Shown here: one piece after another, positions 42,825 to 52,345 of the stretch
Numbering within the stretch: the stretch's first letter is position 1
Layout of the letters: each line of letters opens with the position of its first letter
From: Luminiphilus sp.
GTDB lineage: Bacteria > Pseudomonadota > Gammaproteobacteria > Pseudomonadales > Halieaceae
Length of the DNA: 64,000 nucleotides
Reading direction: 5' to 3'
NCBI GenBank assembly: GCA_029242325.1
Contig: JAQWUD010000019.1
Coordinates: 43,891-107,890 of the forward strand
The notes under the pieces: generated by a model
Database searches by the model: none
What the model was told of the DNA's origin: nothing
The model's input: only the letters and a program-made list of their open reading frames with translations
Made by a program: the position numbers and the translations under genes

Positions 42825-43475
42825 TTAGAACTCGTAATCGAAGGCCTCGATGTCGACGGCGAAGTGAGCTGCGACCAGCGCCCGTGTGTCTTCGTCGTAG
42901 TAATCGCGGTATCGGGTTCTGTCGGTAGCCTGCCGCCGATGGGGCAGGGCCTGTCTGGGAATGCCAATGCGATCGCAGCAATAATCGAAGTCCCCCTGCA
43001 ATGACTCGTAGCGACCGACAAAGTCGACGATCTGGTTGCCATCGAGATCCACGAGATACTGACGCTGAGGAGTGATCGATGTGTCGATGTGGTATTGCCA
43101 GGGCCGATCTTGGTCTAACTTCCTCCGCAGAAACACTGCAAAAGTCTCGTCGCCCTCGAGAAGATGGGGCCGCTCACGTTTGATATGGTGGTAAGAGCTT
43201 ACCTGAAGATCCCAGGGGTTGCGTACAAAGGAAAATTTGAAAAGAGTGTCGAAAGTCTCTCGAGGCAGCATTTCTTGTCCGGTGATCGCTTTGCAGTGCC
43301 GCGGCAATTTAATCGCTAGCGTATGACCGGTTAAGCCACTCAGTTTGCTGGCTATCCACTGTGGAGCGTAGAAGGGATCGCGCCACCGATATCGTTGTAA
43401 CGCATTGCGAACACTGGTGCCGCCCGTCTTAGCGATGTGCACAAAAAGAAATTGGTAGCGTCTGGATAGCAGCAT
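42825..43475 (-). CDS. Sulfotransferase family protein
   Basis: 216 residues from ATG 43475; the frame extends upstream to a TTG at 43559 but the added residues look non-conserved. The PAPS-binding 5'-phosphosulfate loop is FVHIAKTGGTSVRNAL and the 3'-phosphate site is FVRNPWDLQVSSYH, typical of the sulfotransferase family 2 group acting on carbohydrates. Being nested among LPS genes on the opposite strand, it may sulfate a surface glycan (inference). Confidence 0.85.
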   Translation of the reverse strand: MLLSRRYQFLFVHIAKTGGTSVRNALQRYRWRDPFYAPQWIASKLSGLTGHTLAIKLPRHCKAITGQEMLPRETFDTLFKFSFVRNPWDLQVSSYHHIKRERPHLLEGDETFAVFLRRKLDQDRPWQYHIDTSITPQRQYLVDLDGNQIVDFVGRYESLQGDFDYCCDRIGIPRQALPHRRQATDRTRYRDYYDEDTRALVAAHFAVDIEAFDYEF

Positions 43476-43596
43476 GGGGTCGGTGCGTTGTTCCTTTCGG
43501 GTTATACGCCAATCTGGGCGGGCTGGCTGGAGCTCTGGCCCCGGTGCGCGTGACTGCAATGGTAAACTAGTGACTCACTTACCCCAAGAGCTCGGT

Positions 43597-44880
43597 ATGT
43601 CCCCAGCACCTGAGATTCCACCTTCTACAAAGCGTCCTTTTCTCAGTTTGAGGCAGACGCAGACCGCCTGGTGGGTCGTACTCTTCTTTTTTCTGTGCGG
43701 CGTGTTATCTGCGGCGCAATTGGTGATCTGGCTCGCAGCACTGGCCTCCCTCGCCCTCATCCTGTGGAGCCGAGGGGAGTGGGTGCGGTTGCCAGGCATG
43801 CGGGTGTACTGGGGGATGCTGGCCTGTCTGCTGCTGCCTGGATTGATCTCCCTCGTGGACGCTATTAATCCGGATCGAGCGCTCTCCACCATTGGCAGGT
43901 TGTGCGCTTATGGTTTGGCGGGCTGTCTTTTCATGCGTTTGGCGCCCAGTGCGCGGCAGTGGCCGACAACGGTGCTGTGGCTATCGGGGGTGCTCGTCCT
44001 CTGGAGTCTGGACGGTATTGTTCAGGAATGGCGCGGCCTGAGCTTGAGTGGCTACCGCGTGTTCACGGGGTTACCCGAGGGCCACAAGGTCACTGGATCA
44101 ATGGGGTTGGATTACGGGCCAACGCTCGCGGTGCTCTCTCCGTTTTTGTTTGAGGCGCTGCGCTTGCATGGACGAAAACTTCCATGGCTGTGGCTGGCGC
44201 TGCCGCTATTGGCCGTCGCTGTTGCGCTCAGTGCCAGTCGCTACTCTGCGCTGTTGTTATTGGTCAGTGCAATGTTGTGCGGATTGGTATCCATATCTCA
44301 CCAGTCGCTGAATGGATACCGCAATGCGCTGCTGTTGGCGCTGGGGTGCCTTATCGGCCTTTTGATCCCGATTTTTGTGATCCCTCATTTAGCCGATCGG
44401 CTCGCGATCGTGTGGCATGGATTGAGTGCTAGCCAGGAAGATTTGAATGTCGCTTTGGCTTTTCGTCCGGAGCTCTGGAAGGCGAGTTGGCTGGTCTTCA
44501 CAGACCACTGGCTCAACGGTGTGGGAATACGTGGTTCTGCTCAGGCCATCCAGCCTATCCTGGCAATGTCCCCCGGTTTTCCGGACAGTATGTTGCGTCA
44601 GCCATGGCATCCGCATCTCGGGGTTCTCGAGGTTGCCGCGGACACGGGGCTGATCGGTGTGATTGCCTATCTTATGCTGTTGGCGATGATGCTGCGCTTG
44701 ATGTTCCGAGCGAGTGCCAAGGGTATCTGCGGCGTTCCTGTCTTTGCGGCCGTTGCTATTCTTGCATTGTTTCCTTTTTCCAGCACGCTATCTATGTACT
44801 CTTTTTCCACTGGGTCCTTGGCATGGCCCGCGTTGGCTATGGCAGCTGGCGGTTATTTCTCCTCTACAGCGACGACGTAG
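43597..44880 (+). CDS. O-antigen ligase/polymerase-like membrane protein (first copy)
   Basis: 427 residues from ATG 43597 (a longer frame reaches upstream; the ribosome site is weak). About ten to twelve transmembrane helices and a large extracytoplasmic loop containing FTDHWLNGVGIRGSAQA and QPWHPHLGVLEVAADTGLIGVIAY, the H-x(n)-H pattern of the Wzy_C superfamily to which WaaL belongs. It would join lipid-linked glycan to lipid A-core, or polymerise glycan, in the periplasm. A paralogue follows 118 bases downstream. Confidence 0.82.
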   Translation: MSPAPEIPPSTKRPFLSLRQTQTAWWVVLFFFLCGVLSAAQLVIWLAALASLALILWSRGEWVRLPGMRVYWGMLACLLLPGLISLVDAINPDRALSTIGRLCAYGLAGCLFMRLAPSARQWPTTVLWLSGVLVLWSLDGIVQEWRGLSLSGYRVFTGLPEGHKVTGSMGLDYGPTLAVLSPFLFEALRLHGRKLPWLWLALPLLAVAVALSASRYSALLLLVSAMLCGLVSISHQSLNGYRNALLLALGCLIGLLIPIFVIPHLADRLAIVWHGLSASQEDLNVALAFRPELWKASWLVFTDHWLNGVGIRGSAQAIQPILAMSPGFPDSMLRQPWHPHLGVLEVAADTGLIGVIAYLMLLAMMLRLMFRASAKGICGVPVFAAVAILALFPFSSTLSMYSFSTGSLAWPALAMAAGGYFSSTATT

Positions 44881-45001
44881 CTATCGTTTCATGGGAGTCC
44901 GTAGTATTCACAGAGTGTCTGGTGATGACCCCTGTGAATGAATACACTCCGGTTTTTAATGAAACAGGGCGCTGGTTTGTCTCAAGTCAGCGATAACCGT
45001 G

Positions 45002-46234
45002 ATGCAGAAGCTATCTGACGTCTCGCCCTCGATACTGTGGGTGCTCCTGTTCTTTACGCTTTCGCTCTCGTCGGCGACGCGCCAGGCTATTTGGTTGATG
45101 GCGCTGGTGGGGCTGGTGATGTTTGCTCGCGATCCCAAACGGTTTCTTGAGACGGAGGGTGTGCGCAAGTTCTGGGTGGTCCTGGCCTGTTTTCTTTTGC
45201 CCGCCTTATTTTCCTTGTTTGGCGCCATTAATTTTGAGCGTTCGCTTTCAGGCGCGGTGCGCTTCTTGTCCTATGGGTTTGCTATTTGGGTGCTGTTGCA
45301 AATCAAACTCAACGGTCCCGAGAGTCATCGCTTGATGTCTCTAGTGGGCGCGATGATGATGGTTTGGGTGGTCGATGGACTCCTGCAGCTGCTTACAGGT
45401 TTTAGCGTTTTCGGGAACCCGCTGATTGAGCTTGATTCTGGGCACACATTGGTTACCGGTAGCTTGCGGATGGGGTATGGCTCCACATTGGCGATCTTGT
45501 CGCCATTCTATCTTGAGGCCTTGCGTAGAAGCAGTTCCAGCCCTGCTTTTAGTATTTTATCGCTGCCATTGTTTGCGGCCATTGTAATGAGCGGTAACGA
45601 AGCATCTATGATTCATGCCTTGGTAGCGCTTGGCGGCTATGCGTTGATCCTGCGGCGCGGTGAGTCTGATCATACGGTCAACGCCTGGTTGCTGGCACTT
45701 CTATTTTCCTTCTTACTGGCCGTATTATCTGGGTGGATTTTAAGTGAAACCTTCAGGGCGTCAGCCTCAGGGCAAGCCGCCTCTGATGTATACAAAGCGT
45801 TCGATTATTTGCCCACATTTTGGGCATCAGCTTGGCAAGGCTTTACCGATCATTGGGTTAATGGAGTAGGCATCCGGGGGTGGGGTTCGCTGGTGGTGTC
45901 GCTTGAGAGTATCGGTGTTTTGCCCGTGTCCGAGCGTTGGCATCCGCACTTGTTTATTCTCGAGGTGGCGGTTGATACGGGCATGCCGGGTTTGATTGGT
46001 TACGGGTTGTTTTTCGTTTTTTTAGGGAGGCGTTTGTTCGATAAAAGGGCCGAAGTGGCATTGAGTTCGCTGGTCGTGATTCTGGCCTTGTTTCCACTTA
46101 ACAGCTCTGTTTCGTTTTACTCGTACTTCAACGGCAACATCCTGTTTCTGACGCTGGCATTGCTGATTATTCTGGATCGAGATCTGCCGGCACCCGCTCA
46201 GCTGGACACACCGACCCTTGCCGAGAACGGCTGA
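45002..46234 (+). CDS. O-antigen ligase/polymerase-like membrane protein (second copy)
   Basis: 410 residues from ATG 45002 (a GTG lies one codon earlier). It has the same layout as the preceding gene: many transmembrane helices and a loop with FTDHWVNGVGIRGWGSL and RWHPHLFILEVAVDTGMPGLIGYG. The shared signature and position show tandem duplication, but overall divergence is large. One copy may be WaaL and the other a polymerase or a ligase for another acceptor. The heptosyltransferase gene begins 22 bases downstream. Confidence 0.82.
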   Translation: MQKLSDVSPSILWVLLFFTLSLSSATRQAIWLMALVGLVMFARDPKRFLETEGVRKFWVVLACFLLPALFSLFGAINFERSLSGAVRFLSYGFAIWVLLQIKLNGPESHRLMSLVGAMMMVWVVDGLLQLLTGFSVFGNPLIELDSGHTLVTGSLRMGYGSTLAILSPFYLEALRRSSSSPAFSILSLPLFAAIVMSGNEASMIHALVALGGYALILRRGESDHTVNAWLLALLFSFLLAVLSGWILSETFRASASGQAASDVYKAFDYLPTFWASAWQGFTDHWVNGVGIRGWGSLVVSLESIGVLPVSERWHPHLFILEVAVDTGMPGLIGYGLFFVFLGRRLFDKRAEVALSSLVVILALFPLNSSVSFYSYFNGNILFLTLALLIILDRDLPAPAQLDTPTLAENG

Positions 46235-46256
46235 CTCAGAACAAGTTGATGCGGGC

Positions 46257-47321
46257 ATGAAGCGAATTCTGATTATCCGCCTAAGCGCGATCGGCGACGT
46301 GGTGTTTGCTTCACCACTGTTGAGTGCTCTTCAGACCCGGTTCCCCGACGCCCAGATTGACTGGCTTGCGGAAGAGACGGTCGCTCCCCTGGTCCAATAC
46401 CACCCTCATCTGGGAGAGGTCATCATTTGGCCGCGTGCCGCGTGGCGTCAACACTGGAAAGCATGGCGTTTGCTCACGCTAGCGCGAGCAATGCTGGAGT
46501 TGAGAGGTCGGCTGAGAGCGAACCAATATGATCTTGTGATCGATGCTCAAGGATTGCTCAAAAGTGCGTTTCTCGCCTGGCTGAGTGCTGCGCCCCGGCG
46601 AGTGAGCTTTCGCTCGAAGGAGCCGACGCGCTGGTTTCTGACCGAGCGGATCGAGAAAGACGTGAGCCCTGTAATCAGCTCTGAGTACCGAGCGATGGCT
46701 GGCTTTCTTGGTTGCGATACCCAGTATTTCAAACCGGCGATCACCTTGCCTGATGATGCGCTGTCGTGGTCAGCGGATTTTCACGGCGGACAGCCTTACG
46801 TTGTTTTTGCGCCGTTCACCACCAGGCCGCAAAAGCATTGGCCAGAACGGCATTGGCAAGCACTGGCCCGCGCGGTTTCTGACGAGGGTTGGCGGGTTGT
46901 TGTATTGGGTGCGCCGGCGGACGTTTCGGCAGCTGAACGTATGTTTGCAGGCATCCCGGTTGTGTCAATGGTGGGCGCGTCGTCGCTACTGGAAAGCGCC
47001 GCGCTAGTGGCTAGTGCGGCGCTGATGATCGGTGTCGATACGGGCTTGACGCACATGGGGTGGGCTTTCAATGTGCCCACGGTTGCCATTTTTGGTTCTA
47101 CCTGCCCTTATCGGGAGCTGGGAGAACTGCGGGGTGAGGTGCTATATCTCGATATGGATTGTTCACCTTGTCGTCGGAGGCCCACTTGCGGGGGCACGTA
47201 TGAGTGCCTCGTAGATCTATTGCCGGATCAAGTACTCGCCGCCGCCAAGCGCCAGCGCCATACATCTTCTGGGTCTGAGCGCGTGATAGCATCTTCTATT
47301 ACTGAGCGGGAGACTGATTAA
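46257..47321 (+). CDS. waaC: Lipopolysaccharide heptosyltransferase I (WaaC-like)
   Basis: GT9-family glycosyltransferase of 354 residues that adds the first heptose to Kdo2-lipid A. The start at ATG 46257 gives the family N-terminus MKRILIIRLSAIGDVVFASPLL. Conserved segments are DLVIDAQGLLKSA, FAPFTTRPQKHWPERHW and GVDTGLTHMGWAF, with the ADP-heptose loop VAIFGSTCPYR. WaaC rather than WaaF is inferred from IDAQGLLKS and the position before hldE. Its stop overlaps the hldE ATG by one base. Confidence 0.88.
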   Translation: MKRILIIRLSAIGDVVFASPLLSALQTRFPDAQIDWLAEETVAPLVQYHPHLGEVIIWPRAAWRQHWKAWRLLTLARAMLELRGRLRANQYDLVIDAQGLLKSAFLAWLSAAPRRVSFRSKEPTRWFLTERIEKDVSPVISSEYRAMAGFLGCDTQYFKPAITLPDDALSWSADFHGGQPYVVFAPFTTRPQKHWPERHWQALARAVSDEGWRVVVLGAPADVSAAERMFAGIPVVSMVGASSLLESAALVASAALMIGVDTGLTHMGWAFNVPTVAIFGSTCPYRELGELRGEVLYLDMDCSPCRRRPTCGGTYECLVDLLPDQVLAAAKRQRHTSSGSERVIASSITERETD

Positions 47322-48745
47322 TGTCTGCATTGCCGAAGATGAGAGGCATACACATCACGGTCATTGGCGACGTCATGTTGGATCGTTTCTGGGCCGGCGC
47401 GAGTCGTCGTGTCAGCCCGGAGGCCCCTGTCCCGGTAGTGAATGTAGCTGAGCAGGAAGATCGCGCCGGCGGTGCAGGTAACGTCGCCGTCAATTTGGCC
47501 GGCCTCGGTGCTGCCGTTTCACTGGTCGGTCTCTGTGGTGATGATGAACATGCCCGCGCGCTTCGCGCCTGTGTGGAGTCAGCTGGCGTCCGCTGGAATG
47601 TCATGCCATGTGCTGCAGAGACAATCGTCAAGCTGCGTGTACTGAGTAGAAATCAGCAGTTGCTGCGGATGGATTTTGAAGAGTCAGTGGCACCCTATGC
47701 GAACGATATGTTCGTTGGTTTTGCTCAACAGCACGTAGCCGACGCTGACCTCGTTATTTTCAGTGATTATGCAAAAGGAGCTCTGCGACTGATCGAGCCT
47801 CTGATCTCGCATTGTCGCGACAGCGGGATTCCTACTTTGGTTGATCCGAAGGGAATGGATTTTGAACGCTACCGAGGCGCCACGTTGTTGACGCCTAATC
47901 TTTCGGAGCTGGAAGCCGTCGTCGGGCCCTGTCCGGATGATACTGCCCTGGCCGAGAAGGCGGAGGCTTTGCGGGTCGAACTGGATGTTCAAGCCATTCT
48001 CGTTACGCGCAGCGAGGCGGGCATGACGCTCATAGAATCGGGGCATTCGCCACAGCATTTTGCGGCGAGTGCGAGAGAGGTATTTGATGTGACGGGCGCG
48101 GGGGACACTGTGATTGCCGTTATTGCCGGATGTATTGCCGGTGGTCTTCCCATGGGGGATGCGGCGCGATTCGCCAATCAGGCCGCGGGTGTGGTTGTCG
48201 GTAAGTTGGGTACGGCGAGTGTGAGTCCTGACGAATTGAATGCTGCCATGGCCGCCGGTTCCAAGGCAGGCCGTCCTGGCGGCGTTGTGACAGCGTCCGA
48301 GCTGGTCGCGAGGCTCTCGGCCATGCGTAGCACTGGTGAGCGCATTGTAATGACCAATGGTTGCTTCGATCTCCTGCATCCGGGGCATATCGGCTACCTC
48401 GAGCAGGCGGCAGCACTCGGTGATGTATTAGTGGTGGCAGTTAATGACGATGATTCGGTGCGCCGCCTAAAAGGCGCGTCAAGACCGATTAATGCAGTGG
48501 ACGACAGAATGGCTGTGTTGGCGGGGCTCGCGGCGGTGACCTTCGTCGTCCCCTTCTCCGAAGACACTCCGGCGCGTCTTATTGAGGCGGCCAAGCCAGA
48601 TGTGTTGGTGAAAGGCGGCGATTACCAGATACACGAGATCGCGGGTCACGAGTCTGTGTTGAAGAGAGGGGGCGAGGTAGTAACACTTGACTATCTCTCC
48701 GGCCACTCCACCAGCGAAATGATTGGCCGGATGAGTGAGCCCTAG
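47321..48745 (+). CDS. hldE: Bifunctional heptose 7-phosphate kinase / heptose 1-phosphate adenylyltransferase HldE
   Basis: 474 residues. The N-terminal PfkB-type kinase (about 1-320) has the GGAGNVAVNLAGLGA and FDVTGAGDTVIAV motifs with the catalytic Asp. The C-terminal cytidylyltransferase-like domain (about 340-474) has VMTNGCFDLLHPGHIGYL (HxGH nucleotide motif) and VLVKGGDYQ. It provides two steps of ADP-L-glycero-D-manno-heptose synthesis, with GmhB between them. HldD epimerase is not in the window. Confidence 0.96.
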   Translation: MSALPKMRGIHITVIGDVMLDRFWAGASRRVSPEAPVPVVNVAEQEDRAGGAGNVAVNLAGLGAAVSLVGLCGDDEHARALRACVESAGVRWNVMPCAAETIVKLRVLSRNQQLLRMDFEESVAPYANDMFVGFAQQHVADADLVIFSDYAKGALRLIEPLISHCRDSGIPTLVDPKGMDFERYRGATLLTPNLSELEAVVGPCPDDTALAEKAEALRVELDVQAILVTRSEAGMTLIESGHSPQHFAASAREVFDVTGAGDTVIAVIAGCIAGGLPMGDAARFANQAAGVVVGKLGTASVSPDELNAAMAAGSKAGRPGGVVTASELVARLSAMRSTGERIVMTNGCFDLLHPGHIGYLEQAAALGDVLVVAVNDDDSVRRLKGASRPINAVDDRMAVLAGLAAVTFVVPFSEDTPARLIEAAKPDVLVKGGDYQIHEIAGHESVLKRGGEVVTLDYLSGHSTSEMIGRMSEP

Positions 48746-48804
48746 CGCCCGAGAGCGCCCTCGTGGTCACGTCTCGGATCCGGACATTGTCTGATTTACC
48801 CGGT

Positions 48805-49212
48805 TTAACGACGGATATAGGCCCGTCCCAGCCCTGCGTTCTCGGGGAAATAGCGCTCCAATAGCTGCGTTTGCCGGCTAGTCATCGGGTCGGGCACCCC
48901 TTTCGAAAGCACCAGATCTGCGACAGCGTTCACATCCAGCGGATCGCCATTCCAAATGACCAGGTCCGCTGGGGCTCCCGGAGCCACTCGGCGCGCTTCG
49001 CCCCCAAAAACAAGCGCGGGCTCAGACGTCATGGCGGTCATAGCGACTTCATAGGGAAGGCCATGTGCCACGGCGTTGCCTGCAACTTGCCGCACCTTAC
49101 GGGCATTATGTGTCACACCACTATTGAATAGAACGCTCACACCGGCCTGATGCAGCAGGGCAGTATTGTCCAGTCGAGCGCCGAGAGCAGTGGGGAATCT
49201 CGGTTTTGCCAA
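48805..49212 (-). pseudogene. C-terminal remnant of an amidohydrolase
   Basis: The 135-residue frame matches only the end of an imidazolonepropionase-like amidohydrolase: ALGARLDNTALLHQAGV, THNARKVRQVAGNAVAHGLP and PGAPADLVIWNGDPLDV. Whole enzymes run over 400 residues and carry the metal-binding HxH near the N-terminus, which is missing. Immediately upstream there is an in-frame stop and then unrelated DNA leading to the divergent cyclase-family gene, so the 5' part has been lost rather than frameshifted. Non-functional by inference. Confidence 0.75.
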
Positions 49213-49267
49213 TCATTTTGCCCGATGCGCTAACCTACGCTCAATTCTGATGATTGAGGGATATGTT

Positions 49268-50053
49268 GTGCGGCGTTTTATCGATCTATCCATTTATCTG
49301 GAGAACGAAGTCGTCAGCGATCCGCCGGTGATGAAGCCCAATATTGACTATATTCGTCACGATGTGGGCGCACAGCAGATGGCGGCATTTTTTCCCGGTC
49401 TTGACAGTGGGGAGTTGCCAGACGGAGAGGGGTGGGCGATCGAATTTGTTCAGCTGTGCACTCACAATGGCACACACCTTGATGCGCCCTATCACTTTCA
49501 TCCCACCATGAACGAGCAATCTGGGCAGAAGGAGCGCGCGATTACGATTGACGAAGTGCCGCTGGAGTGGTGTTTTCAGCCCGGGGTAAAGTTGGATTTC
49601 AGGCACTTCGAAGATGGATATGTCGTGACGGCTGCCGACGTGGAGGCAGAGTTAGCGCGGATACAGCACGACCTCAGCCCGCTGGAGATTGTCGTCGTCA
49701 ATACTGCCGCTGGAAAGGCTTACGGGCAGGCAGATTTTGTGAGTAAAGGCTGTGGGATGGGGTATGAGGCCACCATGTTTCTACTCGAGCGGGGCATAAA
49801 AGTGACGGGCACTGACGCCTGGAGTTGGGATGCGCCCTTTGATAAGACGGCGGAGAAGTATGCGGAGACGGGTGATGCTGGCCTCATATGGGAGGGGCAC
49901 AAAGCAGGGCGCCATATTGGTTACTGCCACCTCGAAAAAATGCACAACCTGGAGGTGCTTCCACCCAGTGGTTTTATAGTCAGCTGCTTCCCGCACAAGA
50001 TCCGCGGCGCCTCTGCCGGCTGGACCCGCGCCGTGGCGATCATCGACGACTAG
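49268..50053 (+). CDS. Cyclase family protein (kynurenine formamidase-like fold)
   Basis: 261 residues from GTG 49268, chosen because GAGGG lies 7 bases upstream and homologues start at the RRFIDLSIYLENEV strand; longer in-frame starts exist at 49166 and 49250. The metal-binding signature HNGTHLDAPYHF (HxGTHxDxPxH) is intact. This superfamily hydrolyses amides or lactones with Zn or Mn, kynurenine formamidase being the known example; the YGQADFVSKGCGMG and DAWSWDAPF regions mark a different subfamily, so the substrate is open. Confidence 0.85.
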   Translation: MRRFIDLSIYLENEVVSDPPVMKPNIDYIRHDVGAQQMAAFFPGLDSGELPDGEGWAIEFVQLCTHNGTHLDAPYHFHPTMNEQSGQKERAITIDEVPLEWCFQPGVKLDFRHFEDGYVVTAADVEAELARIQHDLSPLEIVVVNTAAGKAYGQADFVSKGCGMGYEATMFLLERGIKVTGTDAWSWDAPFDKTAEKYAETGDAGLIWEGHKAGRHIGYCHLEKMHNLEVLPPSGFIVSCFPHKIRGASAGWTRAVAIIDD

Positions 50054-50064
50054 GCCAAGCGCAC

Positions 50065-51501
50065 TCAAAGTTCCTTGAGCGTAGCGTATGCAGCTAGCGC
50101 GGTTTCCCTTGCGGTTTTATGGTCAACAATGGGGCGGGGGTAAGTGTCGCCCAGAATCACGGCGGATTCAGTCAGAATATCGAGAGGGGCCTCCCAGGGC
50201 TTGTGAAGATATTTGTCGGGAAGCTGACCGAGTTCTGGCACCCAATGACGAGTATATTCTCCCGTCTTATCAAACTTTTCTCCCTGTGCAATGGGGTTGA
50301 AGATCCTGAAGTACGGTGCCGCGTCCGCCCCTGATCCGCCCACCCATTGCCAGCTACAGGCGTTTGATGCGAGGTCTGCGTCCAGTAAGCAGTCCCAAAA
50401 CCAGCGCTCCCCTTCGCGCCAATTGAGCAAGAGATGCTTAGTGAGGAACGAGGCGACGACCATACGTACCCGGTTGTGCATGAAGCCGGTTTGCCACAGC
50501 TCTCGCATGCCCGCATCTACGATGGGATAACCCGTTTGTCCTCTCTTCCATGCCGCTAAACGCGAGGCATCTTTGCCCCAGGGGAAAAAGGCAAACTTTT
50601 GATTGAAGGCCTCGTCGGGTATTGAAGGAAAGTGAAACAGCAGGTGGTAACAAAACTCTCTCCACCCGATTTCGCTGAGAAACTTGTCAATCGATTCTGC
50701 GGCGTCACGGTGCATGAGCTTTGACGCCTGGGCTGCATGCCAAACCTGTCGGGGAGAGATGTTTCCCTGTCGCAGAAAGGGCGATAGTTTGGAGGTGTTT
50801 GGCTCCGCGGGAATGTCGCGACCATTGCCATAGCGCTTCACATGTCCTGATAAAAACGTTTCGAGTGTATCTTCAGCCCCTGCCTCACCGGGTGTCCACA
50901 GTGTCTCCCAGCCCGCTGCCCAGTTCGGTTTTTCCGGTATTAGTCCCCAGTCACTGAGCATGTCGGTGGGCAGATCAGTGTTGCAGCCGGTCAAAGCCGG
51001 GATCGGAAGTGTTGGGGCGGGTTCTGGCCGCCGAAGACACGCGCGCCAAAAGGGCGTGAACACTTTGAATGGTGTGCCGCTTCCCGTGGCGACATCCTCG
51101 GGTTCATGGAGCAGTGTCCCGGGAAATCGCTTGAGTGCAACATTGCGTTCATTGAGGCGCGCCCGCAGTGCTTTTTCCAGCGCTCCTGCCCACGGTTGGT
51201 ATTGGCGGCTGCAAAAGACCGTGCTGGCCCCGACTTCGACGGCTAGTGCCGTGAGGGCCTCAACCGCGTCACCTGTTCTCAAGACAAGTGGCGCGCTGCG
51301 CTCGGCAAGCTCCCGCTGCAGTGAGGCGAGGCTGTGGTGAAGCCACCAGTCACTGGCTCCGCCGGGTATCCACTCGCCCGCGCGGCTGAGGTCGCGCACA
51401 TAGACAGGTACCACAGGGCCGTTCGCCGCTGCAGCCGTCAGCCCGGGAAGATCACTGAGGCGCAAATCATCTCGGAACCAGTAAATTGAAGTATCAGACA
51501 T
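50065..51501 (-). CDS. phrB: Deoxyribodipyrimidine photolyase (class I CPD type)
   Basis: Light-driven repair of cyclobutane pyrimidine dimers, 478 residues. The start is ATG 51501 with GGAGG 6 bases upstream; the longer open frame is inside the sirtuin gene. The N-terminal antenna-binding Rossmann domain begins IYWFRDDLRLSD. The FAD domain shows NTSKLSPFLRQGNISPRQVWHA, EIGWREFCYHLL, GYPIVDAGMRELWQTGFMHNR and DADLASNACSWQWVGGSGADAAPYFRIFNP, including the electron-transfer Trp residues. It overlaps the sirtuin stop by 8 bases, so both are in one transcript. Confidence 0.95.
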   Translation of the reverse strand: MSDTSIYWFRDDLRLSDLPGLTAAAANGPVVPVYVRDLSRAGEWIPGGASDWWLHHSLASLQRELAERSAPLVLRTGDAVEALTALAVEVGASTVFCSRQYQPWAGALEKALRARLNERNVALKRFPGTLLHEPEDVATGSGTPFKVFTPFWRACLRRPEPAPTLPIPALTGCNTDLPTDMLSDWGLIPEKPNWAAGWETLWTPGEAGAEDTLETFLSGHVKRYGNGRDIPAEPNTSKLSPFLRQGNISPRQVWHAAQASKLMHRDAAESIDKFLSEIGWREFCYHLLFHFPSIPDEAFNQKFAFFPWGKDASRLAAWKRGQTGYPIVDAGMRELWQTGFMHNRVRMVVASFLTKHLLLNWREGERWFWDCLLDADLASNACSWQWVGGSGADAAPYFRIFNPIAQGEKFDKTGEYTRHWVPELGQLPDKYLHKPWEAPLDILTESAVILGDTYPRPIVDHKTARETALAAYATLKEL

Positions 51502-52345
51502 GACAGTCCTCCGCGTGATGGCTGGCGAGTGTATTGGCGCACTCAATGAGGACGCCGAAGGGGTTGTTATCGCATCGGTGTCGACTAAGCGGATCTGCTC
51601 GCGTCTCGCCCTCATTCAGGATGATGAGTGGCTTGCCCTGCTGATAAGCGTAGCGACAGAATCGGAAGCCTGAGTAGACGGTAAGAGACGTGCCGATGAC
51701 AACCAGCCCGTCCGCCGCGTCTATCAAGCGGTAGCAAGCCTCGACGCGTTCTGCGGGCACCGAGCCGCCAAAAAAAACCACCTCGGGCTTCATAATGCCC
51801 CCACATTCGTAACATTCGGGCACCTGAAAACCTTGTTCCCATTGCAGTGGTAATTCGGCATCCCCGTCGGGTCGCAGCTGCAGCGATGCTGCCTCCGGTA
51901 GGGTGTTATGGGTTTCCAGCCATTCCTGGATTTCCGTCCGCGAGGTAATGGAACGGCAGCTCAGACAGCGCACTTCATCCAGCCTTCCGTGCAGGTCGAT
52001 CACGTTGTGGCTTCCTGCGGACTGATGCAGGCGATCAACATTCTGCGTGATCACGCCAGAAAAAACGCCGCAGGTCTCGAGTTTGGCGATTGCCTCGTGG
52101 GTCGTGTTAGGGCTTGCCTGCCCCACTCGTGGCCAGCCGAACACCGACCTTGACCAGTACCGGCGTCGCTTGCTGGGGTCTTCAATAAACTCCTGATGTT
52201 GAATAGGCTGACTGCCAAGCCAGAGGCCGCTGTGATCGCGGTAAGTGGGTATACCGGACGCCGCACTGACGCCCGCGCCGGTCAGTGCGACCCAGCGGGC
52301 AGGGTCTTGTAATTGTTTCAGCAGAGAGTCAACCAATTTACGCAT
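51494..52345 (-). CDS. NAD-dependent protein deacylase (sirtuin)
   Basis: 283 residues from ATG 52345 (the open frame upstream is not conserved and would cross the divergent start). SIR2 motifs: LTGAGVSAASGIPTYRDHSGLW (NAD), ITQNVDRLHQSAG, catalytic His in VIDLHG, zinc Cys pairs CLSC and CYECGG, and VVIGTSLTVYSG. It removes acyl groups from lysines with NAD+. The class-defining Tyr/Arg of SirT5-type desuccinylases are not obvious. Upstream partner of the photolyase in the same operon. Confidence 0.9.
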   Translation of the reverse strand: MRKLVDSLLKQLQDPARWVALTGAGVSAASGIPTYRDHSGLWLGSQPIQHQEFIEDPSKRRRYWSRSVFGWPRVGQASPNTTHEAIAKLETCGVFSGVITQNVDRLHQSAGSHNVIDLHGRLDEVRCLSCRSITSRTEIQEWLETHNTLPEAASLQLRPDGDAELPLQWEQGFQVPECYECGGIMKPEVVFFGGSVPAERVEACYRLIDAADGLVVIGTSLTVYSGFRFCRYAYQQGKPLIILNEGETRADPLSRHRCDNNPFGVLIECANTLASHHAEDCHV

